A stretch of 64,000 nt of DNA from Sphingomonas sp. IW22 (lineage in GTDB: Bacteria > Pseudomonadota > Alphaproteobacteria > Sphingomonadales > Sphingomonadaceae). The notes below the pieces were generated by a model that was not told where the DNA came from, ran no database searches, and was given only the letters and a program-made list of their open reading frames with translations. The position numbers and the translations under genes were made by a program. This document shows, one piece after another, positions 1 to 8,755 of this stretch; position 1 is the first letter of the stretch; each line of letters begins with the position of its first letter. Location: assembly GCF_041321155.1 (NCBI RefSeq), contig NZ_JBGGWB010000002.1, forward strand, positions 62,001 to 126,000, written 5' to 3'.

Positions 1-1
1 C

Positions 2-436
2 CTTTGCGGCGCGTTCGTGGGGCTGCGCTGGCTGCTCGCATCCCGCTTCGGCATGTTGCTGCGCGCGGCGCGGGACGGGGAGAACCGCGTGCGGTTTCTG
101 GGCTACAGCCCCGTGCCGTTCAAGGTGGTGGCGTTCGCGCTGGCGGCGATGCTGGCCGGGGCGGGGGGTGCGTTGTTCACGCTGCACGCGGGCGTCGTGT
201 CGCCTGCGCTGATCGGCGTCGTGCCCTCGATCGAGATGGTGATCTTTGTCGCGGTGGGCGGGCGATACAGCCTGGCGGGTGCGATCGTCGGCGCGCTGGC
301 GATCAACCTGGCGCGCGATGCGGTGTCCAGCGCCTTTCCCGAATTGTGGCTGTATCTGATGGGGGCTTTGTTCATCCTGGTCGTGACGCTGATGCCCAAC
401 GGGCTGGCGGGTCTGGTGCGGGGGCAGGCGAAGTGA
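2..436 (+). CDS. urtC: Urea ABC transporter permease UrtC, C-terminal part (cut by window edge)
   Basis: This is the last 144 residues of a branched-chain-amino-acid/urea-type ABC permease; the 5' part lies outside the window. The visible part has a cytoplasmic loop carrying RAARDGENRVRFLGY, the EAA-like contact for the ATPase typical of LivM/UrtC permeases, followed by several hydrophobic helices and the family-typical end MPNGLAGLVRG. It would form part of the inner-membrane channel that imports urea. The stop overlaps the GTG start of urtD (GTGA), so translation is probably coupled. UrtC rather than LivM is inferred from the two following ATPases, whose motifs are specific for UrtD and UrtE. 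Confidence 0.85.
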   Translation, partial: LCGAFVGLRWLLASRFGMLLRAARDGENRVRFLGYSPVPFKVVAFALAAMLAGAGGALFTLHAGVVSPALIGVVPSIEMVIFVAVGGRYSLAGAIVGALAINLARDAVSSAFPELWLYLMGALFILVVTLMPNGLAGLVRGQAK

Positions 437-1191
437 GCGGCGCTGGCGTGGCCGGGCTGTTGCTGGCCGTCGACGGCGTGACCGTCGATTATAGCGGCTT
501 CAAGGCGCTGGACGGGTTCAGCCTGACGCTGAACCGGGGCGAACGGCGGGTGGTGATCGGCCCCAATGGCGCGGGCAAGTCGACACTGTGCGACACCATC
601 ATCGGCCGCGTGCGCCCGACCGAGGGGCATGTGCTGTTCGAGGGCGAGGCGATCGAGCGGCTGCCCGAACAGGCGATCGTCGCGCGGGGCATCTGTCGCA
701 AGTTTCAGGCGCCGGGCGTGTTGCCCACACTCAGCGTGCGCGACAATCTGGCGCTGGCGGCACGGCGCGACCGGCGCTGGTGGAAGAGCTTCGGCACCGG
801 CATCCCGGCGGACGAACGCGCGGCGGTGGACGAAGCGCTGGAGACGGTCGGCCTGACCGACCGCGCCGGCGTGCAGGCGGGCACGCTGGCGCATGGCGAG
901 AAACAGTGGCTTGAGATCGGCATGGTCATGGCGACCCGCGCCGAATTGCTGCTGCTGGACGAACCGACCGCGGGCATGGGCCCGGCGGAAACCAGCCGTA
1001 CGGCCGAGCTGATCCACGCGCTCGGCCCCGATCGCACCGTGCTGGTGATCGACCATGACATGAGCTTTGTCGAACAACTGGGCGCGCCTGTCACCGTGAT
1101 GCATCAGGGCCGTTTCCTGAAACAGGGCAGCATCGCCGAAGTGCGCGCCGATCCGCAGGTCGCGGCGGTCTATCTGGGACATACGGCATGA
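433..1191 (+). CDS. urtD: Urea ABC transporter ATP-binding protein UrtD
   Basis: A 252-residue ABC ATPase of the branched-chain amino acid/urea class, starting at GTG inside the urtC stop. Walker A GPNGAGKST is at residues 43-51 and Walker B ends at Asp176 (LLLLDEP). The signature loop reads LAHGEKQWLEIGM instead of LSGGQ; this degenerate form is typical of UrtD. It should energise urea uptake together with UrtE at the cytoplasmic face of UrtBC. It overlaps urtE by ATGA, so the genes form one operon. UrtD is preferred over LivG because of the signature loop and the neighbour. Confidence 0.9.
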   Translation: MSGAGVAGLLLAVDGVTVDYSGFKALDGFSLTLNRGERRVVIGPNGAGKSTLCDTIIGRVRPTEGHVLFEGEAIERLPEQAIVARGICRKFQAPGVLPTLSVRDNLALAARRDRRWWKSFGTGIPADERAAVDEALETVGLTDRAGVQAGTLAHGEKQWLEIGMVMATRAELLLLDEPTAGMGPAETSRTAELIHALGPDRTVLVIDHDMSFVEQLGAPVTVMHQGRFLKQGSIAEVRADPQVAAVYLGHTA

Positions 1192-1898
1192 GCGACGCGC
1201 TGCTCGAAATCACGCGGCTGTGCGCCAGCCATGGCGAAAGCCGGGTGCTGTGGGACGTGGACCTGACGATTGCGCGCGGTCGCGCCATGGCGCTGATCGG
1301 GCGCAACGGCGTGGGCAAGACGACGCTGCTGCACACGATCATGGGCACGCACCGCGCCGCCAGCGGCACGCTTCGCTTCGACGGGCGCGATGTGACGGCG
1401 CTGCGCCCCGACATTCGTGCGCGCGCCGGGATCGGCTTCGTGCCGCAGGGGCGGCATGTCTTTCCGCACCTGACGGTCATGGAGAATCTTGAAACCGGCC
1501 TGTCGGCGCGTGGCACACGCGGGTCGGGCGGGGTGCCGGCCCATATCTTCGACCTGTTCCCCAAGTTGTATGACATCCGCACCCGGCCCGGCGGCTTTCT
1601 GTCGGGCGGGGAGCAGCAGCAGCTGGCGATTGGCCGCGCGCTGGCCGGGGAGCCGAGCCTGTTGCTGCTGGATGAGCCGACCGAGGGCATTCAGCCCAAT
1701 GTCGTGCAACAGATCGAAGCCGCGCTGGTGCATGTCCGCGACGCGCTGGGCATGACGGTGCTGGTGGTCGAACAATATCTGGACTTCGTCTGGCGCTTTG
1801 CCGACGACTATGTCGCGATGCAGGGTGGGCGCATCCTGCGGCAGGGGCGCATCGCCGACGAAACCGCCGCCGACGTGGCACATCTGGTCCGGATTTAG
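1188..1898 (+). CDS. urtE: Urea ABC transporter ATP-binding protein UrtE
   Basis: A 236-residue LivF-type ABC ATPase. Walker A GRNGVGKTT is at residues 38-46, the signature is LSGGEQQQLAIGRAL, and the Walker B region reads LLLLDEPTEGIQP; the EGIQP extension is characteristic of UrtE. It is the second ATPase of the urea importer and the last gene of the operon visible here. No urease genes follow: the next gene starts about 100 bp downstream and encodes an unrelated oxidoreductase. A LivF identity is the alternative, but the pair of motifs argues for urea. Confidence 0.9.
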   Translation: MSDALLEITRLCASHGESRVLWDVDLTIARGRAMALIGRNGVGKTTLLHTIMGTHRAASGTLRFDGRDVTALRPDIRARAGIGFVPQGRHVFPHLTVMENLETGLSARGTRGSGGVPAHIFDLFPKLYDIRTRPGGFLSGGEQQQLAIGRALAGEPSLLLLDEPTEGIQPNVVQQIEAALVHVRDALGMTVLVVEQYLDFVWRFADDYVAMQGGRILRQGRIADETAADVAHLVRI

Positions 1899-2003
1899 GC
1901 GCCCTCGCGACTGCGAAAGGTTCGTCTCGAACGTCCCGCACCCTTGATTCCCGCGCACGAGGGGCGACATGGCGGCCCCAGGCAGGTTGACAAGGATCAG
2001 TTC

Positions 2004-3011
2004 ATGAAGGCGATGACCACCGGTTCCCCCGCGACGCTGGACACGTTGCGCTTTACCGAGTGCGACGATCCTGGTCAGCCGGGTCGCGGCGAGATTCGGG
2101 TGGCGCTGCATGGCAGTTCGCTCAACTTTCACGATCTTGGCGTCGTCACCGGCCGCATGCCCGCCAGCGCCGGCCGCGTGGCGCTGGCCGATGGGGGCGG
2201 GGTTGTCGAGGCGGTTGGCGATGGCGTGACCGAGTTTGCGCCCGGCGACCAGGTGGTCTCCTGCTTCTTCCCCGACTGGCAGGACGGCCCGGCGACCATT
2301 GGCGATTTCTCGCGCACGCCGGGGGACGGCATCGACGGCTTTGCGACTTCCCATGTCGTGCGCCCTGCCACCGCCTTTACCCGCGCGCCGCGCGGCTTCG
2401 ATCATGTCGAGGCCGCGACGATCACCACTGCCGGGCTGACCGCGTGGCGGGCGCTGGTCGGAGACGGCGGGTTGAAGGCGGGCGACGTCGTGCTGCTGCT
2501 GGGCACCGGCGGCGTTTCGATCTGGGGCCTTCAGATTGCGAAGGCGATGGGTGCGACCGCGATCGTCACCTCCTCATCGGGTGAAAAGCTGGAGCGCGCG
2601 CGCGAGCTGGGCGCGGATCATGTCGTCAATTACCGCGAGGTGCAGGACTGGGGCCGCGCCGTTCAGGACTGGACCGGCGGGCGCGGGGTTGACCATGTTC
2701 TGGAGCTGGGCGGGGCGGGCACGCTGCCCAATTCGATTAACGCGGTTCGGGTCGGCGGTCACATCGCCCTGATCGGTACCGTCGCGGGCGTGGTCGGCGA
2801 TGTGCCCACGGCGGCCTTGATGGCCAAGCAGGCGCGGTTGCAGGGGCTGATCGTGGGATCGCGCCGTCAGCAGCAGGATTTCGTCCGCGCGATCGAGACG
2901 ACGGGTATCCGCCCGATCGTCGACCGCCGCTTCCCGCTGGCAGAACTGCCAGATGCGTTCCGCTTTCAGGAAACCGCCGGGCATTTCGGCAAAATCGGGG
3001 TGGAGTGGTAA
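2004..3011 (+). CDS. Zinc-type MDR alcohol dehydrogenase / quinone oxidoreductase-like protein
   Basis: A 335-residue medium-chain dehydrogenase/reductase. The N-terminal GroES-like domain (about 1-130) is followed by a Rossmann domain with the nucleotide loop LLGTGGVSIWG and the segment GADHVVNY. The catalytic-zinc cysteine and the four-cysteine structural zinc cluster of classical alcohol dehydrogenases are not evident, so it resembles the YhdH/quinone-reductase-like branch. Substrate is unknown; NAD(P)H is the likely cofactor. ATG 2004 is chosen because AAGGA lies just upstream; a TTG 60 bp earlier is in frame but lacks a site. It stands alone between the urt operon and an aldo/keto reductase gene. 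Confidence 0.8.
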   Translation: MKAMTTGSPATLDTLRFTECDDPGQPGRGEIRVALHGSSLNFHDLGVVTGRMPASAGRVALADGGGVVEAVGDGVTEFAPGDQVVSCFFPDWQDGPATIGDFSRTPGDGIDGFATSHVVRPATAFTRAPRGFDHVEAATITTAGLTAWRALVGDGGLKAGDVVLLLGTGGVSIWGLQIAKAMGATAIVTSSSGEKLERARELGADHVVNYREVQDWGRAVQDWTGGRGVDHVLELGGAGTLPNSINAVRVGGHIALIGTVAGVVGDVPTAALMAKQARLQGLIVGSRRQQQDFVRAIETTGIRPIVDRRFPLAELPDAFRFQETAGHFGKIGVEW

Positions 3012-3099
3012 CGACACGCCACCCAAGCTGCTCGCAGCGCGCCGCAATAGGCGGCGGCGTTGCGGGGCGTTAGACGACCGTCCGAAATGGAGACCGAAC

Positions 3100-4179
3100 A
3101 TGCCCTTTCCCGCTCCCTACACTGCCGATCCCGCGCGCTATGACGGGCGGATGCCCTATCGCCGGACCGGGCGTAGCGGCCTGAGGTTGCCGGCGATCAG
3201 CCTTGGGCTGTGGCAGAATTTCGGGGGCACCGATGTGTTCGAAACCGGGCGCGCCATCCTGCGCCGCGCGTTCGACCGGGGCGTCACCCATTTCGATCTG
3301 GCGAACAATTACGGCCCCCCTTACGGCTCCGCCGAAGAGAATTTCGGTCGCGTGCTGGCCACCGACTTCGCCGGGCATCGCGACGAACTGATCCTTTCGA
3401 CCAAGGCGGGGTGGGACATGTGGCCGGGGCCGTATGGCGACATCGGCTCCTCGAAAAAATATCTGATCGCCAGCTGTGAGCAGAGCCTGCGGCGGATGGG
3501 CGTCGATTATGTCGACATCTTCTATTCGCACCGCGTCGATCCCGACACGCCGCTGGAGGAGACGATGGGCGCGCTGGTCCAACTGCACCGGCAGGGCAAG
3601 GCGCTGTATGTCGGCATCTCCTCCTACGAACCCGGCCTGACCCGGCGCGCTGCCGCGATCCTCGCGGAAGAGAAGGTGCCGCTCTTCATTCACCAGCCCA
3701 GCTATTCGATTCTGAACCGCTGGATCGAGCGCGAACTGCTGGACACGCTGGACGATCTGGGTACCGGCTGCATCGCCTTTTCGCCGCTGGCGCAGGGGAT
3801 GCTGACCGACAAATATCTGAACGGCGTTCCGGCAGAGGCGCGCGCGGCACGGCAGGGATCGCTGTCCCAGTCGCTGCTGAGCGAGCAGAACCTTGCCATG
3901 GTGCGCGCGCTGAACGCGATCGCAAAGGGGCGGGGCCAGACGCTGGCGCAGATGGCCGTTGCCTGGGTCCTGCGCGACCCGCGCGTGACATCGGCACTGA
4001 TCGGCGCGCGGACGGTCGAGCAGCTTGACGATTCGCTGGACGCGCTGGCCCGGCTGGACTTCACGGACGAGGAATTGAGCGCGATCGACGCCGCCGCCAG
4101 CGATGGCGGAATCAACATCTGGTCGGGATCGTCCGACATCGTCACGCTGCCCGCCGCGCAGGGGGTAGCGCAACGCTGA
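3100..4179 (+). CDS. Aldo/keto reductase, YghZ/MgrA type (L-glyceraldehyde 3-phosphate reductase-like)
   Basis: A 359-residue aldo/keto reductase beta/alpha barrel. The catalytic tetrad can be placed: Asp and Tyr in DLANNYGPPYG, Lys in LSTKAGWDMWPGPYG and His in YSHRVDPDTP. GISSYEPGL and the C-terminal GARTVEQLDDSL form the NADP(H)-binding site. The insert WDMWPGPYGDIGSSKKYL is characteristic of the YghZ subgroup, which reduces methylglyoxal and L-glyceraldehyde 3-phosphate. ATG 3100 follows GGAG at about 8 nt; upstream in-frame codons overlap the preceding gene and are not needed. Soluble cytoplasmic enzyme; probably same-direction but not tightly coupled to the dehydrogenase gene upstream. 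Confidence 0.85.
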   Translation: MPFPAPYTADPARYDGRMPYRRTGRSGLRLPAISLGLWQNFGGTDVFETGRAILRRAFDRGVTHFDLANNYGPPYGSAEENFGRVLATDFAGHRDELILSTKAGWDMWPGPYGDIGSSKKYLIASCEQSLRRMGVDYVDIFYSHRVDPDTPLEETMGALVQLHRQGKALYVGISSYEPGLTRRAAAILAEEKVPLFIHQPSYSILNRWIERELLDTLDDLGTGCIAFSPLAQGMLTDKYLNGVPAEARAARQGSLSQSLLSEQNLAMVRALNAIAKGRGQTLAQMAVAWVLRDPRVTSALIGARTVEQLDDSLDALARLDFTDEELSAIDAAASDGGINIWSGSSDIVTLPAAQGVAQR

Positions 4180-4221
4180 ACCGAAGCGCCATCGGTGCCC
4201 AAGGGTGCCGGTGGCGTTTCC

Positions 4222-5016
4222 CTAAGCCGTGAGGGTTAATTTCGGCAGGGCCTCGAACGCCGGTTTTGCGAACAGAAACCCTTGGATGTAGCGGACGCCA
4301 AGATCCTTCAAACTGGCAAGCTCGGCATTCGACTCTACGCCTTCGGCAATCACCGTGACGCCCAGCGCCCGGCAAATCCTGATGACACCATCGACGATCG
4401 TGCGGCGGGGCAGGCTGGTATCCAGGCCTCGGATCAGTTCCATGTCGAGCTTGATTATATCGGGCTGAAATCGCGCCAGCAGATTAAGGCCGGCATGGCC
4501 TGCGCCGAAGTCGTCGAGTGCGGTCCCGAAGCCCATCTTCTGATACGCAGCGATGATGTTGGCGACGTGTGCGGGATCGGCCATCTCCTCATTTTCCGTG
4601 AATTCGAAAATCAGCCGGTCTGCGGGAAAGTTGGTCGCCGACGCTGTTCTGAGCGTGAGTTGGATGCACGCCATGGGTGAGTAGACGGCGTTGGGCAGAA
4701 AGTTGATCGACAGTCGGGCCGGTGTGTCCAGGATGCCCGCAACCGCAGCCGCTTCGATGGCCTTGACCCGGCAGCGCTGATCAAAGGCATAGCGGTTGGC
4801 CGCTGTGATTTTCGACAGCACGCTTGCAGCTGGCTCTCCACTGGGCCCGCGGACCAGCGCTTCATACGCAAAGGGCGTGCCGGTCTGAACGTCGACGATG
4901 GGCTGGAACGCCATGGAGAAACCGAAATCGAGCGGCTCGCCATCGCGACATCCCGCACAAGCATGTTCTAATGTTCGCACGACCCAGCCCCTCGATGCCA
5001 CATGGCGGTTTAGCAT
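4222..5016 (-). CDS. EAL-domain c-di-GMP phosphodiesterase
   Basis: A 264-residue protein consisting almost only of an EAL domain. The conserved active-site elements are present in order: FQPIVDV, YEALVRG, SINFLPNAVY, FEFTENEEM, DDFGAGHAGL, IIKLDMELI, VIAEGVESNAEL and IQGFLFAKP. All predicted metal- and base-coordinating residues are retained, so an active phosphodiesterase lowering cyclic di-GMP is likely. There is no transmembrane or PAS domain. A cysteine pair (CAGC) lies just before the domain and could bind metal or form a disulfide; its role is unknown. The start is uncertain: ATG 5016 has no clear Shine-Dalgarno, and a longer GTG form to 5097 would overlap rarA by 31 bp. Confidence 0.85.
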   Translation of the reverse strand: MLNRHVASRGWVVRTLEHACAGCRDGEPLDFGFSMAFQPIVDVQTGTPFAYEALVRGPSGEPAASVLSKITAANRYAFDQRCRVKAIEAAAVAGILDTPARLSINFLPNAVYSPMACIQLTLRTASATNFPADRLIFEFTENEEMADPAHVANIIAAYQKMGFGTALDDFGAGHAGLNLLARFQPDIIKLDMELIRGLDTSLPRRTIVDGVIRICRALGVTVIAEGVESNAELASLKDLGVRYIQGFLFAKPAFEALPKLTLTA

Positions 5017-5066
5017 CAACGGGTTAACGACATCATCCGCTGCCACCGACCGACCGACCCGCTTCG

Positions 5067-6368
5067 CTAACGCCCCGATTTGCGGCGCGCGGACCAAAAG
5101 GCCAGCCGCCGGCGGATGTCGCGTTCGAAGCCGCGTTCATTGGGGGCGTAAAGCGGCGCCGGGTTGGTCGCGACGATTTCGTCGGGATAGAATTCCTGGC
5201 CAGAAAAGGCGTCGGGCCGGTCGTGATCATATTGATAGCCCTGATGATAGCCCAGTTCCTTCATCAGCGCGGTCGGTGCGTTCAATATATGCTTTGGCGG
5301 GGGGAGCGAGCCGGTCTTGCGGGCAAGCGCCATCGCGCTGTCGAACGCCAGATAGGCCGCGTTGGATTTGGGCGCGGTCGCGACATAGGCGATGGCCTGC
5401 GCCAGAAACAGCCGCCCTTCGGGAAGGCCGACTCGCTCGAACGCCTGCCACGCGGTGACGACCTGAACCATGGCGTTCGGGTCGGCCATGCCCACATCCT
5501 CCGACGCGGCGCAGGACAGGCGGCGAAAGATTACGGCCGGGTCCTCACCCCCCGACAACATGCGCGCGGCCCAGTACATCGCGGCATCGACATCGCTGCC
5601 GCGCAGGCTTTTGTGAAAGCAGCTGAGCAGGTTGAAATGCTCTTCCTGCCCCTTGTCGTACAAGGGCGCGCGCGACTGGACGATGGCGGCCAGCTGTTCG
5701 GTATCAAGCGGCGCATCCGCGCCAATCGCGAACAGGTCGTCGCACAAGCCCAGCAGATAGCGGGCATCGCCATCGGCCATGGCGATCAACGCGTCGCGCG
5801 CGCCCGCATCCAGCGGCAGCGATGCATCGAAATGCCGCTCCGCCCGCGCGATGACCTGATCGAGGTCGGCGGGGCTGAGCCGCTTGAGCGTGAAGACCTT
5901 GGCCCGCGACAGCAGCGCGGAGACCAGGCTGAAGCTGGGGTTTTCGGTCGTTGCGCCGATCAGTGTGAAGGTGCCGTCCTCGATCGCGGGCAGCATCGCG
6001 TCCTGAACCGGCCGGGAAAAGCGATGCAGTTCGTCGATGAACACCGCCGTCTGGCGATTCGATATGTTGCGAAGCGAGGATGCCGCCGCAATCGCCTTTC
6101 GCAAGTCGGCAATGCCGGTCGAGACGGCGGAAAGCTGCTTGAATTCATAGCCTGCCTCACGCGCGATCAGGCGGGCGATGGTCGTTTTGCCGACGCCGGG
6201 CGGCCCCCACAGGACGAAGGAGGAGAGGCGCTGTTGCGCCAGCATTCGGCCGAGCGGCCCGTCCGGCCCGGTTAGGTGTTCCTGCCCGATCACCTCGGCA
6301 ATGCTGGCTGGGCGCAGCAATTCGGCCAGCGGGCGCACCGGGGTGCCGGCGAACAGCGAATCGGTCAT
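5067..6368 (-). CDS. rarA: Replication-associated recombination protein RarA (MgsA), AAA+ ATPase
   Basis: A 433-residue clamp-loader-like AAA+ protein. Walker A GPPGVGKTT and Walker B VFIDELHRF are present, followed by sensor 1 IGATTENPSFS and the C-terminal tetramerisation region ending in MKELGYHQGYQYDHD and FSGQEFYPDE, all diagnostic of RarA/MgsA/WRNIP1. The protein acts at stalled replication forks in the cytoplasm. ATG 6368 is taken as start (MTDSLFAGTPVRPLAELLRP matches the usual N-terminus); GTG 6377 is an alternative. The 133 bp upstream contains no other gene and should carry its promoter. Confidence 0.93.
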   Translation of the reverse strand: MTDSLFAGTPVRPLAELLRPASIAEVIGQEHLTGPDGPLGRMLAQQRLSSFVLWGPPGVGKTTIARLIAREAGYEFKQLSAVSTGIADLRKAIAAASSLRNISNRQTAVFIDELHRFSRPVQDAMLPAIEDGTFTLIGATTENPSFSLVSALLSRAKVFTLKRLSPADLDQVIARAERHFDASLPLDAGARDALIAMADGDARYLLGLCDDLFAIGADAPLDTEQLAAIVQSRAPLYDKGQEEHFNLLSCFHKSLRGSDVDAAMYWAARMLSGGEDPAVIFRRLSCAASEDVGMADPNAMVQVVTAWQAFERVGLPEGRLFLAQAIAYVATAPKSNAAYLAFDSAMALARKTGSLPPPKHILNAPTALMKELGYHQGYQYDHDRPDAFSGQEFYPDEIVATNPAPLYAPNERGFERDIRRRLAFWSARRKSGR

Positions 6369-6501
6369 GTCGGCCACCCGCGATTGACGGGAGGCGCAAG
6401 GATAAGGGGGGCGGGTGGCGGGGCGATGTTCCCGAACAGATCGGCCATCCGCGCAAGATAGGGGCAAGGCGCGGCTTCTTCATCCCCGGTCCACCCCGGT
6501 G

Positions 6502-7347
6502 TCAGCGGATCGGCCAGACGCCCAGCACGTCGTCGGTCGCGGGGTTTTCGATCCGCACCTCGTCAAAACGGGCGCCGATCAGGCAGATTGGCCGCTGGTC
6601 GATGCCGCCCGGCTGGGTACAGCGGACCGGCTGGGCGCCCGGTACGGGCGCAAGGCGGCCCAAGACGCGCACGCGCAGGCCCTGCGATCCGTCGAACCGG
6701 TCGGCGGGAACGCGCTTGACCACGTCGAAGCGGCGGGGGTCGGTATCGACCTCTCCCTCAGGAAAGCGGGCAATGGCCAGCGTCTGCCCCGGCAGCATGA
6801 TCGGTTCCCGCCCGGTCGGCGTCGTCTGCCCCCGCGTGGCGCAGCGTTCGGCACCGGACCAGGGGCGGGCGATCCAGAACCCCTCGACCGCACGTGCCGC
6901 CACATCGCCGCCCAGATTCCAGTCCGCCCCGGTCCAGCGGTCGGCCGTCACCGACACGCGCAACGTCGCCGCATCCTCGTCATAGCGCCACTGCATCGGC
7001 AGGCCGCTGCCCTCTCCGCTGGGGCCGGTGCAGCCAAAGGGCAGCGTCAGCTCGAACCGGCGCCCGGCCGCTTCGCGCACGGCATCGGGCATCGCGGCGC
7101 CGGTGGAATAGGCGTCCGCCGCCTGCGTCGCCAGTGCCAGCAGATCGGCCCGGCCCAGTACGCGCGCAGTGTCGCTGGGCGTCGGGCTCGGCGCGGCCAC
7201 CGGCATGCGGATCACGCGCGGCAGCACGGGGTCGGGACGGGGTGCGGTGTCGCGACCGATCAGGAAACCGGCGCCGCCGATCGCAATCGCCGCCGCCAGT
7301 CCGCCTGCAATGGCCAGCCGGCTCGCCCTGATACTGGGTTCGTGCAT
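6502..7347 (-). CDS. Hypothetical single-pass membrane-anchored protein
   Basis: A 281-residue protein I do not recognise. Residues about 9-30 form one transmembrane helix or uncleaved signal anchor (alanine/glycine-rich), followed by a proline-rich linker (APSPTPSDTA) and a periplasmic domain with four cysteines (FGCTG, ERCATRG, VRCTQPGG, PICLIG) that could form two disulfides. No catalytic motif is apparent. It begins 100 bp from the divergent DASS transporter gene and ends 133 bp before rarA. The start ATG 7347 directly precedes the hydrophobic segment; the long upstream extension in frame is out of character and is rejected. Confidence 0.6.
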   Translation of the reverse strand: MHEPSIRASRLAIAGGLAAAIAIGGAGFLIGRDTAPRPDPVLPRVIRMPVAAPSPTPSDTARVLGRADLLALATQAADAYSTGAAMPDAVREAAGRRFELTLPFGCTGPSGEGSGLPMQWRYDEDAATLRVSVTADRWTGADWNLGGDVAARAVEGFWIARPWSGAERCATRGQTTPTGREPIMLPGQTLAIARFPEGEVDTDPRRFDVVKRVPADRFDGSQGLRVRVLGRLAPVPGAQPVRCTQPGGIDQRPICLIGARFDEVRIENPATDDVLGVWPIR

Positions 7348-7447
7348 ATGTCCCTGATAGCAAATCCGCCGCGATGCTCCAGACCCCAAGGGCATTGATC
7401 GTCCGCTGGACTTGACAGCGGGCCGTCCCGGCTCGACGCGGGGAGCC

Positions 7448-8755
7448 ATGGCGATCGACCAGATACTGACGCTGTTCGTGCTTGCTGCGGTGGTGGCGGC
7501 GATGATCTGGGACAAGGTGCGTGCCGATGTCGTCGCGCTGACGGGCGCGGCTGTGCTGCTGATGACGGGCGTGGTGCGCCCGGTCGAGGTGCAGGGCGCC
7601 TTTGCCAGCCCGGCGATCATCGCGCTCGCTTCGCTGTTCGTCATTGCGTATGCGCTTGAGTTATCCGGCCTCCTGGACCGCGCGATCGCGATGGCGGTGG
7701 CGATGTGCCGGCGGCTGGGGGCGCTGGGCATCTGGTTGCTGCTGGGAATGATCGGCATCCTGTCCAGCTTCCTCAATTCGACGCCGATCGTCGTGCTGGG
7801 CGCGCCGGTGGTGCGCGACGTGGCGACGACATTGGGCCTGTCGCCCAAGCGGTTCCTGATCCCGCTGTCCTACATCACCATCCTGATGGGCTGTTGCACG
7901 CTGATCGGCACGTCGACCAACCTGCTGGTCGACGACATGGCCAGCCTGGCAGGGCAGTCGCGGTTCGGCATTTTCGAAATCACGCCGGTGGGCGTTCCGG
8001 TGGCGATCGTCGGCGGGCTGTACCTGATGCTGGTCAGCCGCCGCCTGCTGGGCGGGCGGTTCGAGGCGGATGCGCCGGAGGGCGGGGTCGCCATCGACGA
8101 AAGTCACATCAACAGCGCCCAGATCGGCAATGCCGCACTGTTCGCGGAAAAGCGCCCGTTGCGCCCGGCCCATGCGGCAATTGCGCTGGGCGTGTTCGTG
8201 GGGGCCATCCTGCTGGCGACGATCGGTGTCGCGCCGATCGCGGCGACCGCATTTGCCGGGGCGGTGCTGTTGATCCTGTTGCGCGTCATCAGCGCCGATG
8301 AAGCCTATTCGGGACTGCGCCCCGAAATCCTGATCCTGATCGCGGGCATGGTGGTGATCGGCATCGCCATGGAGGAGAGCGGGCTGGCGGCAGAGGCGTC
8401 GAGGATGCTGATCGCCACGGTCAACGGGCTGGACCCGCTGGTCGCGCTGATCGTGCTCTATGCGCTGACCATGGTGCTGACCGAGCTGTTGTCGAACGCG
8501 ACGGTGGCCGTGCTGGTCACGCCGGTCGCGGTTGCACTGGCCGAAAGCCTGGCGGTCAGCCCCCGCCCGTTCCTGGTGGCGGTGATGATGTCGGCCAGCG
8601 CCGCCTTTGCCACGCCGTTCGGGTACCAGACCAACGTCATCGTCTATCAGATGGGGCGATACCGCTATATGGATTTCGTGCGCGTCGGATTGCCGCTGAA
8701 CCTGATTACGGGTGCGGCGGCGATTGCGGCGATCCGGGTGTTCTTTCCCTTCTAG
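7448..8755 (+). CDS. SLC13/DASS-type anion or dicarboxylate transporter
   Basis: A 435-residue integral membrane protein with about 11 helices. The two inverted-repeat signatures of the DASS/CitMHS superfamily are visible: NSTPIVVLGAPVVRD with CTLIGTSTNLLVDDM in the first half, and SNATVAVLVTPVAVA with ATPFGYQTNVIVYQMG in the second half. Related proteins take up sulfate or dicarboxylates with sodium or protons. The TrkA_C regulatory domains found between the repeats in many 600-residue relatives are missing. ATG 7448 follows GGGAG at 4 nt. It ends with a 4-bp overlap tail-to-tail with the MATE gene. Substrate is not predictable. Confidence 0.8.
   Translation: MAIDQILTLFVLAAVVAAMIWDKVRADVVALTGAAVLLMTGVVRPVEVQGAFASPAIIALASLFVIAYALELSGLLDRAIAMAVAMCRRLGALGIWLLLGMIGILSSFLNSTPIVVLGAPVVRDVATTLGLSPKRFLIPLSYITILMGCCTLIGTSTNLLVDDMASLAGQSRFGIFEITPVGVPVAIVGGLYLMLVSRRLLGGRFEADAPEGGVAIDESHINSAQIGNAALFAEKRPLRPAHAAIALGVFVGAILLATIGVAPIAATAFAGAVLLILLRVISADEAYSGLRPEILILIAGMVVIGIAMEESGLAAEASRMLIATVNGLDPLVALIVLYALTMVLTELLSNATVAVLVTPVAVALAESLAVSPRPFLVAVMMSASAAFATPFGYQTNVIVYQMGRYRYMDFVRVGLPLNLITGAAAIAAIRVFFPF

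Noticed and set aside
103..1182. A 359-residue minus-strand frame at the window start
   Set aside because: Antisense to urtC, urtD with intact ABC motifs; no recognisable domain.
1920..1932. GTTCG-N3-CGAAC inverted repeat before the dehydrogenase gene
   Set aside because: Five-bp arms with a 3-bp spacer are expected by chance in this GC-rich sequence, and the site is far from the likely promoter.
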